Shown: piece by piece, positions 26,234 to 34,831 of the stretch
Layout: each line of letters opens with the position of its first letter
Numbering within the stretch: position 1 is the stretch's first letter
Assembly: GCF_021654795.1 (NCBI RefSeq)
Contig: NZ_AP025344.1
Coordinates: 3,410,501-3,474,500, forward strand
Source: Paenibacillus dendritiformis
Lineage (GTDB): Bacteria > Bacillota > Bacilli > Paenibacillales > Paenibacillaceae
Direction of reading: 5' to 3'
DNA: 64,000 bases
The notes under the pieces: model-generated
Databases searched by the model: none
What the model saw: only the letters and a program-made list of their open reading frames with translations
What the model was told of the DNA's origin: nothing
Position numbers and translations under genes: made by a program

Positions 26234-28321
26234 TTACACTCCAACATCCTTTCCAGTCATTTGTTGAACAACCACATCCGGCTCCGTCAAGCCGTGTGTC
26301 GTTTTTTCCCAATAGAACGGCCGGGTAATCAACTGCCACAACGCTTTTAGAACGGCGATGCTCATCAATACCCAATAGATGGGGGTCAAAAAGGCGTATT
26401 TGACGATGCCGTAAGAAAACACGCGTTCGTTCTTCCGTTCCATCTCGTCAATCACCCAGTACACCCCGGCCGCGTTGCTTAAGATGAATAAGAAGTTCCC
26501 AATCAAAAACTCGATAGCCGCGATGTAGTAAATGATGCCGGGGAAAAATTTCGGCACAAACTCCATTTCCCAGCCGTACCATAGAATGAGCAGCGCCCAG
26601 AAGATCGGATTGAGCAGCGGAAGAAGCGGGGCGGACAAGACCATGACCTGAAAACCGAAAAAACCTCTGGGGCCCAATTCCTGCCACAATTTGAGCGGAT
26701 TGCGCATATGGACAAGCCAGGTCTGCATATACCCCTTAATCCACCGGGAGCGCTGCCGTATCCAATTGCCTACGCGGCTGTTCGCTTCCTCCCATGTTCG
26801 CGAATCCACAATGGCCGTCATGTAGCCCTTCTTGTACAAGCGGATGCCCAGATCGGCGTCCTCCGTTACATTATACGGATCCCACGCGTTGAGCTCTTTC
26901 AGCACCGAGGTTTTAAAATGGTTGGAGGTTCCGCCGAGCGGAATAGGCAGATTCAGCTTCATAATTCCGGGCAGGAGAAGTTCGAACCACATGCTGTATT
27001 CTTGGGTGAACCAACGCGTCATCAAATTTTGATCGCTGTTGAAATAATTCAATTTCGCCTGCACACATACGACATTCGATGGGCTATTGCGGAAAGCCAG
27101 AAACACTTTCTTCAATTGATCCGGATCCGGGCGATCCTCCGCGTCATAGATGACGACATAGTCTCCCCGGGCGCGGATCAACCCGTAATTGCATGCCTTC
27201 GGTTTTGTTTTCGGCAAGCTATGCGGAACGACAAGCACCGTATAGTAGGCCGGCAGCTTCATTCTGGCCAGAAGCTCCTGCGCTTCGACATCGTCTTCTT
27301 CGATCAGCAGCCGGACATCCAGCTTGGATTTCGGGTAATCCAGCCGCTCCAGATTGTCCAGCAAATGCGGAATGACATTGCTCTCTTTGTACATGGGGAC
27401 GAGAATCGTATAGACAGGCAGTTCTTTCTCGTCTATCGCCAGCAGTTCCTCTTCCGTAAATCGAAGCTGGGCCGTGCTTCTCGTTCCTTTTAACGTAATG
27501 ACGAACTTGAACACGGACATCGCGAAATAAGCGACCTGGACAATAATATTCAAAACGATCAGCGTGGCGAACCAATTCCACAATAGCCCGGTTACAATCA
27601 TGACCGCGAGCAGCAATATAAAGATAAGCTGCGGCGTCGTAAACGTCACATGCGCCGAATTTTCCGGGTTTTCCTCCATCAGCTTGTCCGTGCTCGCCTG
27701 CATCAGTTCCGCTTCATAGACCGATTTCCAGAAAAACTCCATCTCTTCCCGCGTCGCCAACACTTGCTCGAACGGCCCGTCGATATAGGCCTCCAGTTCG
27801 GCAATCTGCGTGTCCGTCAACGGAGAGCCGACCGCGATCAGGTACCGGTTCGCCAGCTTATTGATGATGACGGCGTCATACGCGCGCGCCGCCGCTTCCG
27901 GCAGCTTCGTCTCCTGCTCGAAGGAATATTCCGAGCCGATGCGGCCGATTTGCTGCTGAGTGGCGATCGCGCGATAGAGCGGACCGGGCTCTATCATTTG
28001 CAGCGACAGCAAAATATCGCCCAAGATACCGCCGCTTTTGCGTTGAAATTCAAGCGCTTGATCCAATTGCTCCTGCGTAATGTCCCCGGACTGCACCAGC
28101 ATCTCGCCGAGCAGCCCCTTCCCGCCGGTGCGCTTCGTCAATCGTTCGACCGCTTCCGGGCTGACATCGTACAGGGCGACTACGTTATCTCCCAACCTGC
28201 CCCCGTATTGCTGCTGATGCTCGAGCGCAGAGCGAAGCTGGCTGGCTGTAATCAAGCCCTCGCTGACCAGCAGGTCTCCAAGTCTTCCCGGGGACGACTT
28301 CTCCAGTTTCATTTCCTCCAC
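26234..28321 (-). CDS. GT2 polysaccharide synthase with N-terminal c-di-GMP-binding MshEN domains
   Basis: A 695-residue membrane enzyme. Residues 1-210 hold two tandem MshEN/GspE-N motifs (RLGDLLVSEGLITASQLRSA with RLGD; LLGEMLVQSGDITQEQLDQA with ILGDILL), the long-motif c-di-GMP receptor. After two membrane helices (about 228-275) comes a processive-type GT2 domain (about 300-540) with VPMYKES, YDAEDRPDP, TEDADLG and QRSRWIKG (the QxxRW motif), then four or more helices. The layout resembles E. coli NfrB, a synthase switched on by c-di-GMP, but with MshEN at the other end. manC precedes it by 18 bases and a GGDEF gene closes the operon. The start may be ATG 28312 instead of GTG 28321. Confidence 0.9.
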   Translation of the reverse strand: MEEMKLEKSSPGRLGDLLVSEGLITASQLRSALEHQQQYGGRLGDNVVALYDVSPEAVERLTKRTGGKGLLGEMLVQSGDITQEQLDQALEFQRKSGGILGDILLSLQMIEPGPLYRAIATQQQIGRIGSEYSFEQETKLPEAAARAYDAVIINKLANRYLIAVGSPLTDTQIAELEAYIDGPFEQVLATREEMEFFWKSVYEAELMQASTDKLMEENPENSAHVTFTTPQLIFILLLAVMIVTGLLWNWFATLIVLNIIVQVAYFAMSVFKFVITLKGTRSTAQLRFTEEELLAIDEKELPVYTILVPMYKESNVIPHLLDNLERLDYPKSKLDVRLLIEEDDVEAQELLARMKLPAYYTVLVVPHSLPKTKPKACNYGLIRARGDYVVIYDAEDRPDPDQLKKVFLAFRNSPSNVVCVQAKLNYFNSDQNLMTRWFTQEYSMWFELLLPGIMKLNLPIPLGGTSNHFKTSVLKELNAWDPYNVTEDADLGIRLYKKGYMTAIVDSRTWEEANSRVGNWIRQRSRWIKGYMQTWLVHMRNPLKLWQELGPRGFFGFQVMVLSAPLLPLLNPIFWALLILWYGWEMEFVPKFFPGIIYYIAAIEFLIGNFLFILSNAAGVYWVIDEMERKNERVFSYGIVKYAFLTPIYWVLMSIAVLKALWQLITRPFYWEKTTHGLTEPDVVVQQMTGKDVGV

Positions 28322-28339
28322 AACTCCCGATTCTAGCGC

Positions 28340-29698
28340 TTATATTTGATGTGTATACTCGAACCGTACGATATCCTCTTCTTCAATCGAATCCCCGACC
28401 TGGATTTCAATCAAGTCGACCGTCGTGATTGCTTTGATGCCGTGCTTTACTCCAGGCAGAATCCGCACCACATCGCCGGCGCCCGCCGTGAAGCTGAGCC
28501 CGTCAATCGTCACTTCCGCCTTGCCTCGCACGATGGTCCACATTTCGCTCCGCTTGTAATGCACTTGATAACTAATCTGCTTGCCGGCGTAAATATGCAC
28601 CCGCTTCGTCAAGGATTGCTGGTCCTGGGTCGGTTCGCCCAGATGAATAATGCTGTACCAGCCGTACAGCGTCTCCTTGTACATCGGCCGCGTGGATACG
28701 GTCTGAACCATCTGCTTGAGGCGGGCGCTTTCCGCCTTGTCGGAGATTAAAATGCCGTCCGGCGAAGCGACGACGACCGCGTTCGAGACCCCGAGCACGA
28801 CGACGGGGATATCCAGTTCATTAATGACATGCGTATTTTCGCTGTCGCTGCTGACCACGCCTTTTCCGTACAGCTGCTCCTTCATCTGCTCGGTCCAGTC
28901 GTTCCAGGTCCCCAGATCGTTCCAGCGGCCCGCGAACGGCTTGACGGCAATCCGTTCTTCTTTCTCGACCACCTCATAATCGAAGCTGTTCTGCGGCAGC
29001 AAATGATACTGGCTCGCCAATTCGTCATACCGAAGAGGCCATCCGCCCTGCCGCAGGATCCGCAATATGTATTCCAGCCGGAACGCGAACACGCCGGCAT
29101 TCCATAGCGCGCCCAATCCGATCCACATCTCCGCTTCCGAGGAGGGCGGTTTCTCGATAAAATGCTGTACCTTGAGCAAATGCTCGCCGGATGCTTGTCC
29201 GGGCGCGGGAATGATATAGCCGTATTTCTCGGACGGATTCGTGGGGGCAATGCCCATGAGCACGATTCCTTCTTCCGATTGCGCCGCGATAGCGGCCATC
29301 GTTTTGAGCTCCTCATAGTAATCGTCGTCCACATCGACATCGACAGGCATGACGACGATCGCCTCATCCCCGGACATCCCCATCTCGCTGTGCAGATACG
29401 TGCAAGCGAGCGCGATGGCGGGGAACGTGTCCCGCCGCTCCGGCTCCAGGACGAGCGGCGCCGCCGCGCCAAGCTGGCTCAATATTAATTCCTCCTGCGT
29501 CCCCGCTGCCGCGATAACCGCGGAGTGCTGCAGGCCTGCCCCCTCAATCTGCTGCCAGACTCTCTGCAGCATCGACAACCGGATGCGCTCATCTTCCTCG
29601 ATGGAACGGTTCACTTTAATGAACTGCTTGGAACGACTGTCATTCGACAGCGGCCATAACCGCTTCCCGCTGCCGCCGGATAACAAAATCAACTTCAA
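28340..29698 (-). CDS. manC: mannose-1-phosphate guanylyltransferase (ManC/AlgA type)
   Basis: A 452-residue enzyme that makes GDP-mannose from mannose 1-phosphate and GTP. The nucleotidyltransferase domain (about 1-280) has the signature LSGGSGKRLWPLSNDSRSKQF, then VMPVDVDV and FIEKP. The C-terminal part (about 340-452) is a cupin (KQISYQVHYKRSEMWTIVRG) like that of bifunctional enzymes with mannose-6-phosphate isomerase activity. A TTG start is used, with AGGAGAATTGG upstream. It is the first gene of the glycan operon, so it defines GDP-mannose as the likely building block. Confidence 0.92.
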   Translation of the reverse strand: MKLILLSGGSGKRLWPLSNDSRSKQFIKVNRSIEEDERIRLSMLQRVWQQIEGAGLQHSAVIAAAGTQEELILSQLGAAAPLVLEPERRDTFPAIALACTYLHSEMGMSGDEAIVVMPVDVDVDDDYYEELKTMAAIAAQSEEGIVLMGIAPTNPSEKYGYIIPAPGQASGEHLLKVQHFIEKPPSSEAEMWIGLGALWNAGVFAFRLEYILRILRQGGWPLRYDELASQYHLLPQNSFDYEVVEKEERIAVKPFAGRWNDLGTWNDWTEQMKEQLYGKGVVSSDSENTHVINELDIPVVVLGVSNAVVVASPDGILISDKAESARLKQMVQTVSTRPMYKETLYGWYSIIHLGEPTQDQQSLTKRVHIYAGKQISYQVHYKRSEMWTIVRGKAEVTIDGLSFTAGAGDVVRILPGVKHGIKAITTVDLIEIQVGDSIEEEDIVRFEYTHQI

Positions 29699-29810
29699 CC
29701 AATTCTCCTACTTTCATAAAATAATTGATAGTTGACAAAATTCTGTGTGTTTTTACATAGATCCATTGAACCATATCCACCTCCACACTTTCTGAACATT
29801 TTCAGAATGT

Positions 29811-29849
29811 AAAAAAAAGCCGCCTTCCGTCTTCATTTGACGAAAGGCG
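29811..29849 (-). terminator. terminator after the fused OppDF gene
   Basis: On the minus strand CGCCTTTCGTC pairs with GACGGAAGGCG around AAATGAA, followed by CTTTTTTTT. It ends the ATPase gene and insulates it from the glycan operon downstream on the same strand. Confidence 0.85.
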
Positions 29850-29901
29850 ACCTTGGCATGCGCGAACCGCGCACTCTCACATATCAAGCTTGACTAAAAT
29901 G

Positions 29902-31647
29902 TTACCCGCTCATCGGCATCGCCACCCAATGCCCCTTCGCCACCTCGACCAGCTCCGATTGGTCGAGCTGATCGTTGTCCGCTTCGGGCTGCTCCTCCAT
30001 CAGCACCCGTTTTTTGGCGGCTTCGACCTTCGGATCGGGAACCGGAATCGCCGCCAGCAGCGACCTCGTATACGGGTGCTGGGGATTCGCATACAGCTCC
30101 TCGCTCTCGGCCAGCTCGACGATCTTGCCCATATACATCACGGCGACCCGATCGCTGATATGCTTGACCATCGACAGATCATGGGCGATGAACAGATAGG
30201 TGAGACCGAGACGCTGCTGGAGCTCCTCCATCAGCTTTACGATCTGAGCCTGAATGGAGACATCAAGCGCGGACAGCGGCTCGTCGCATACGATGAACTT
30301 CGGCTCGACCGCCAGGGCGCGCGCGATTCCGATGCGCTGACGCTGGCCGCCGGAGAATTCATGCGGATACCGCATCGCATAGGAAGGATCGAGCCCGACC
30401 ATATCGAGCAGCTCTTCGACCCGCCTCTTCCGTTCCTGCTTGCTTCCCGCCAGCCGATGGACATCGAGCGCCTCGCCGATAATATCCAGTATTTTGAATC
30501 TTGGATTGAGCGAAGCATACGGATCCTGAAAGATCATCTGCATATAGCGCCGCATCGTCTTCATCTCCTTGGCGGACATCCGGTTCACGGCCATTCCTTG
30601 ATATAAAATATCGCCGCCTGTCGGCTCATGCAGGCGCAGAATGGAGCGTCCGGTCGTCGATTTCCCGCTGCCCGACTCCCCGACGACACCTAGCGTCTCC
30701 CCTTCGCTGATATGGAAGCTGATATCATTGACCGCCTTGACGATGTTCCCCTTGCCGAGGTCGAAATATTGCTTGAGCGATCGCACCTCCAGCAGCGGGC
30801 GCGCATCGTCCGCATCCTTCTTCACCGTGAGCGTTGCAGGCTTCGGTTTCTTCTTCTCGTCCAGACGCGGGAGCGCGCCAAGCAGCTTGTTCGTATACGG
30901 ATGCTGCGGGCTGGCGAAAATCTCTTCTGTCGTCCCCGTCTCGACGACAGTCCCGTCCTTCATGACGGCGACCCGATCGCACATGCCGGCGACGACCCCT
31001 AGATCATGCGTGATCAGGATGATGGAAGTGCCCAACTGCTGCTGCATATGCTTCATCACATTCAAAATCTGCGCCTGAATCGTCACGTCCAGCGCCGTCG
31101 TCGGCTCATCGGCGATGAGAAGGGCAGGCCGGCAAGCGAGCGCAATCGCAATCATGACGCGCTGGCGCATCCCTCCGGAGAATTCATGAGGATACTGATG
31201 GTAGCGCCGATCGCTGTTGCGGATGCCGACCAGCTTCAGCATCTCGATCGCCTGCCCCTTCGCGGCGGCGGCCGACAGCTTCCGATGCTTGATCAGACCT
31301 TCCTCGATCTGTCTTCCGATCGTCATCGTCGGATTCAACGAGGTCATCGGATCTTGAAAGATCATGCCCATATCCCGGCCACGGATGCTCTCCATTTCCT
31401 TGTCCGTGTATTTTTCCACATTTTCTCCCAGGAATATGACTTCGCCTTCTCTCATATACGATACTGAAGAAGGAAGCAAGCGCATAATCGAACGAGCCGT
31501 CACGCTCTTGCCGCTTCCCGACTCCCCGACAATTCCGAGCGTCTCTCCCTGATTGAGCTCGAAGCTGACATCGCGAACGGCCTGAATCTCCTTGTCGCGC
31601 GTCAGAAAAGTTACCGATAAATTGTTGACCTGTAAAATCGTATCCAT
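29902..31647 (-). CDS. fused double ABC ATPase of a peptide/nickel-type transporter (OppD-OppF)
   Basis: A 581-residue protein with two complete ABC ATPase domains, the first OppD/DppD-like and the second OppF/DppF-like. Each has Walker A GESGSGKS, a signature ([18 protein letters not shown]) and Walker B ([24 protein letters not shown]). Both carry the C-terminal oligopeptide extension ([34 protein letters not shown]). It powers import by the permeases and binding protein transcribed divergently. Two-domain fusions of this kind occur in GsiA-type systems. The ATG at 31647 was chosen over GTG 31656. Confidence 0.92.
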   Translation of the reverse strand: MDTILQVNNLSVTFLTRDKEIQAVRDVSFELNQGETLGIVGESGSGKSVTARSIMRLLPSSVSYMREGEVIFLGENVEKYTDKEMESIRGRDMGMIFQDPMTSLNPTMTIGRQIEEGLIKHRKLSAAAAKGQAIEMLKLVGIRNSDRRYHQYPHEFSGGMRQRVMIAIALACRPALLIADEPTTALDVTIQAQILNVMKHMQQQLGTSIILITHDLGVVAGMCDRVAVMKDGTVVETGTTEEIFASPQHPYTNKLLGALPRLDEKKKPKPATLTVKKDADDARPLLEVRSLKQYFDLGKGNIVKAVNDISFHISEGETLGVVGESGSGKSTTGRSILRLHEPTGGDILYQGMAVNRMSAKEMKTMRRYMQMIFQDPYASLNPRFKILDIIGEALDVHRLAGSKQERKRRVEELLDMVGLDPSYAMRYPHEFSGGQRQRIGIARALAVEPKFIVCDEPLSALDVSIQAQIVKLMEELQQRLGLTYLFIAHDLSMVKHISDRVAVMYMGKIVELAESEELYANPQHPYTRSLLAAIPVPDPKVEAAKKRVLMEEQPEADNDQLDQSELVEVAKGHWVAMPMSG

Positions 31648-31716
31648 TTCACTCACCCGCCTGAACGTCCGTTATCGATTCTACTAGAAATTTGAACATG
31701 AGCTTCCATAACCGTG

Positions 31717-31744
31717 TTGACAAAACCTTAAAATAAAATATACT
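31717..31744 (+). promoter_or_regulatory. promoter for the permease-binding protein operon
   Basis: TTGACA (31717-31722), a 16-base AT-rich spacer and TATACT (31739-31744). Transcription would start near 31751, 43 bases before the permease ATG. It lies in the divergent region shared with the ATPase gene. Confidence 0.65.
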
Positions 31745-31793
31745 ATATCCATCGGAATTATACAATTTAAAAAAGGAGGCAGCAAGAGTCGCT

Positions 31794-33236
31794 ATGGAGA
31801 GTACGCAAGCAGCCAGAAATTCCGGTTCAGCGACCCGCATCGGGAACGCATGCAATAAAATGCTATTGAATCCATCCTATAAATATGCCGTTCTTCTGCT
31901 TGGCCTGCCTGTGCATCTCATCGTGTCCATCCTCTATCTCATCCGGCGAAGGCACGATACATACGCCTGTGCCAGAGAGAAGATCGAGAGCGAGCTTCTC
32001 GCATCCGGCTACAGGGAACGGCTCCGTGCCGAGATCGAGGATCAGACGCTGCGGAAGCTGGCCTTTTTCGGACGGCAGACGGATAAAGCATCGGCTGCGC
32101 GGGAAATCGAGAAATGGACCGAGGCGGAATTCTGCAAGACGGTGACCGAGCGAACGGCTGCGCACTTGAGACAGAGCGGGGGGCGGAAAATCACCTATGC
32201 GGACACCTTCGTTTCGCTGCTGGGCCAGCCGCTGTTCTTCGTCTTCTCGATAATTCTCGGTTTTCCCATGTATTTACTCCTATTGTTCTACAGCAATTCT
32301 TACCTCAAATACATTTTCGAGCGCCTCGTAATGAGCCTGTTCGTGATTATCGGGGTTGCCGTCCTTGTATTTACGCTGCTGCATCTGTCGCCGATTCATC
32401 CGGCCGCCAATATTCTCGGCGAGACCGCAACCGCGGAGCAAATCGCTTCCTTCAATAAGTTGTACGGGCTGGACCAGCCGTATCTCGTGCAGCTGTGGAA
32501 CACGATGAAGGGAATCGCGACATTCGATCTCGGCAAGTCGTTCGCGGGCAATGAAGAAGTGACGTCAGCCATTGCAGGCAAATTCCCGATCACGCTTCAG
32601 TTGACCGTCATCTCGCTGCTGCTTGCCGTAATCATCGCCTTGCCGATCGGAATCATCTCGGCGGCGAGACCGAACTCATTTTTTGATTACACGTTCATTT
32701 TTATCGCCTTAATCGGTTTGTCCATTCCGAACTTTTGGCAGGGGCTCATCTTCATCTTGAACTTCTCGATCAAGCTGCAGTGGCTCCCGGCGACCTACAA
32801 CCCGCAAAATTGGCTGTCCATGATTATGCCGGTCGTCGTGCTGGGGACGGGCTTGACGGCCGCCGTGGCCCGGATGGCCCGCTCGTCCACGCTGGAAGTC
32901 ATTCACGAGGATTATATTTTGACCGCCCGGGCCAAAGGGCTGAGCGAGCGCCAGGTGCTGCTTCGGCACGCCGTCACGAACGCCCTCATCCCGGTCATTA
33001 CGGTCATCGGGCTGCAGTTCGGCGGCATGCTGGGAGGAGCCGCCGTGACGGAGAAAGTGTTCAATATAAGCGGGATCGGCAGCTACATCGTGGACAAACA
33101 ATTTATTCCCGACATTCCGAGCATTATGGGCGGGGTCGTCTACACCGCGATCACCATTTCCCTGGTCAATATGCTGATTGATGTGATGTACGCCTTCTGC
33201 GATCCGCGCATCCGTTCGAAGATGAGACAATATTGA
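31794..33236 (+). CDS. OppB-like ABC permease with a 175-residue N-terminal extension
   Basis: A 480-residue permease. The core (about 178-480) is an ordinary OppB/DppB protein: YIFERLVMSLFVIIGVAVLVF, LSPIHPAANILGE, GLDQPYLVQLW, the EAA-type cytoplasmic loop EDYILTARAKGLSERQVLLRHA, and a C-terminal ISGIGSYIVDKQF. The first 175 residues are extra: a membrane helix (about 32-52), a charged helical stretch (about 55-130, ESELLASGYRERLRAEIEDQ) and a second helix. Normal OppB proteins have 305-335 residues. The extension may bind a partner or regulate the pump. An AAAGGAGG lies 15 bases before the ATG. OppC-like and binding-protein genes follow. Confidence 0.88.
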   Translation: MESTQAARNSGSATRIGNACNKMLLNPSYKYAVLLLGLPVHLIVSILYLIRRRHDTYACAREKIESELLASGYRERLRAEIEDQTLRKLAFFGRQTDKASAAREIEKWTEAEFCKTVTERTAAHLRQSGGRKITYADTFVSLLGQPLFFVFSIILGFPMYLLLLFYSNSYLKYIFERLVMSLFVIIGVAVLVFTLLHLSPIHPAANILGETATAEQIASFNKLYGLDQPYLVQLWNTMKGIATFDLGKSFAGNEEVTSAIAGKFPITLQLTVISLLLAVIIALPIGIISAARPNSFFDYTFIFIALIGLSIPNFWQGLIFILNFSIKLQWLPATYNPQNWLSMIMPVVVLGTGLTAAVARMARSSTLEVIHEDYILTARAKGLSERQVLLRHAVTNALIPVITVIGLQFGGMLGGAAVTEKVFNISGIGSYIVDKQFIPDIPSIMGGVVYTAITISLVNMLIDVMYAFCDPRIRSKMRQY

Positions 33237-33288
33237 AAGGCGCGATCAAAAGCGGCCCCTTGAAGAACCTTTAAAAGCAGGTGTAACC

Positions 33289-34797
33289 ATGACTAAGTTG
33301 CAACAACCCAGACAGGAGAAAAAGCGCAAGCTGAGACTCTCCCAGGAGTATACCCACTCGAGCTTCGCCTGGATCGTCTCGGCCGCCTTGTCCGCCGTTC
33401 TGTTCCTGAACAGCTATGACTGGGCCGCCAAGACGGTCAACCGGTATACGCTGGCCGCTGCCGTCATCTGCCTGGGCTTCGGCCTCATTCAGTTGATCAT
33501 CACGGCCATGCTGCGAAGCGATCTGCTCCGGCATGGATCGATTCGCGGACGGACGCGGGCGCTGGCCTGGATCCAGCTCCTCAGCGCCTTGACGGGCAAC
33601 GTATTCGTCGCAGCTTGCGCGTTCACTCTGATCAAGAAGGAGAAGAGCTCCGAGTATACGATCGCTGTCTATATGCTCCTCACCCAGTTCTATGTTATCG
33701 CTATATCGGGCTTGAATATATTCAAGCCTTATGTGGCCGATGCCTTCCCGCTGTCGATGCTGGCCCTAATCGGAATCGCGGTCTTCCAGTTGGCGGCGCT
33801 CCTGCTCGTGGCTGCCAAGGTGAAGCGGCATTACGCCCCTTCCTGGATGGCGGCCATTGCCGCAGCGCTCATCCTGACCGCGCTGACCGGGAATCTGTTC
33901 GCGCTGCTGCTCGGGTGGAACCTGATCGCGAAGATACGCCGGAACAGCAATCCGGCCGAGGTGAAATGGGAGGAAGTGTGGGAGCGGCTGACCGGAAATG
34001 CGACCGCGATGTCCGGCCTGTTCTTCATCGTGTTCCTGTTCTCGATTAGCGTCTGCAGCTTCTTCACCTTCGACTACGGCATGGCGGTCGAGAACAACTA
34101 CGGCGCGATTCTGCAGGCTCCAAGCCTCGCCTATCCGTTCGGAACGGATAACTTCGGGCGGTGCCTGTTCTCGCGCATCATATTCGGTGCCCGCATCTCG
34201 CTCATCGTCGGGTTCCTGTCGACGGCGATACCGGTTATCATCGGCGGAACGCTCGGCGCCATCTCCGGATATTTCGGCCGGCGGACCGACAACATCATCA
34301 TGCGGCTGCTTGACATTCTGTACGCGATTCCGGGAATCCTGCTGGCCATTGCCATCATCGCCGCATTCGGGGCCAACACGGTCAATCTTATCCTGGCGCT
34401 CAGCATCGGGTCGATTCCGACTTACGCGCGAACGATGCGGGCGAACGTCCTGCAGGTGTCGACCTACGAATACGTCGAGGCGGCGCGGGCGTTCGGCTCC
34501 AGCCATGCCGCGATTATATTCAAGCATATCGTGCCGAACTCGCTGGCCCCGATGATTGTCAAATCGACGCTCACGATCGGCGGCGCCGTCATCTCGACGA
34601 GCAGCTTAAGCTATCTGGGACTCGGCGTAGAGCCGCATATCCCCGAGTGGGGCAATATTTTGAAGCTGGGAAGCGCCTATCTTGAATCCCATGCCTATCT
34701 CGCGGTTTACCCCGGCCTGGCGATCATCGCCTTGGTCCTGTCCTTCAACTTTTTGGGAGACGGGTTGCGGGACGCGCTCGATCCGAAGATGGGATAA
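33289..34797 (+). CDS. OppC-like ABC permease with a six-helix N-terminal extension
   Basis: A 502-residue permease. The C-terminal 280 residues are DppC/OppC-like: YPFGTDNFGRCLFSRIIFGARISL, then the EAA loop YEYVEAARAFGSSHAAIIFKHI and the C-terminal GDGLRDALDPKM. The first 220 residues are unlike normal OppC (usual length 275-310) and hold about six hydrophobic helices (for example FAWIVSAALSAVLFLNSYDW, IAVYMLLTQFYVIAISGL) in two similar-looking blocks. The start follows AAGCAGGTG. Together with the extended OppB-like partner it forms a pore with a large added membrane region of unknown purpose. Confidence 0.87.
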   Translation: MTKLQQPRQEKKRKLRLSQEYTHSSFAWIVSAALSAVLFLNSYDWAAKTVNRYTLAAAVICLGFGLIQLIITAMLRSDLLRHGSIRGRTRALAWIQLLSALTGNVFVAACAFTLIKKEKSSEYTIAVYMLLTQFYVIAISGLNIFKPYVADAFPLSMLALIGIAVFQLAALLLVAAKVKRHYAPSWMAAIAAALILTALTGNLFALLLGWNLIAKIRRNSNPAEVKWEEVWERLTGNATAMSGLFFIVFLFSISVCSFFTFDYGMAVENNYGAILQAPSLAYPFGTDNFGRCLFSRIIFGARISLIVGFLSTAIPVIIGGTLGAISGYFGRRTDNIIMRLLDILYAIPGILLAIAIIAAFGANTVNLILALSIGSIPTYARTMRANVLQVSTYEYVEAARAFGSSHAAIIFKHIVPNSLAPMIVKSTLTIGGAVISTSSLSYLGLGVEPHIPEWGNILKLGSAYLESHAYLAVYPGLAIIALVLSFNFLGDGLRDALDPKMG

Positions 34798-34831
34798 CGA
34801 TACACATACTTCTTACCCAGGAGGAATCATC

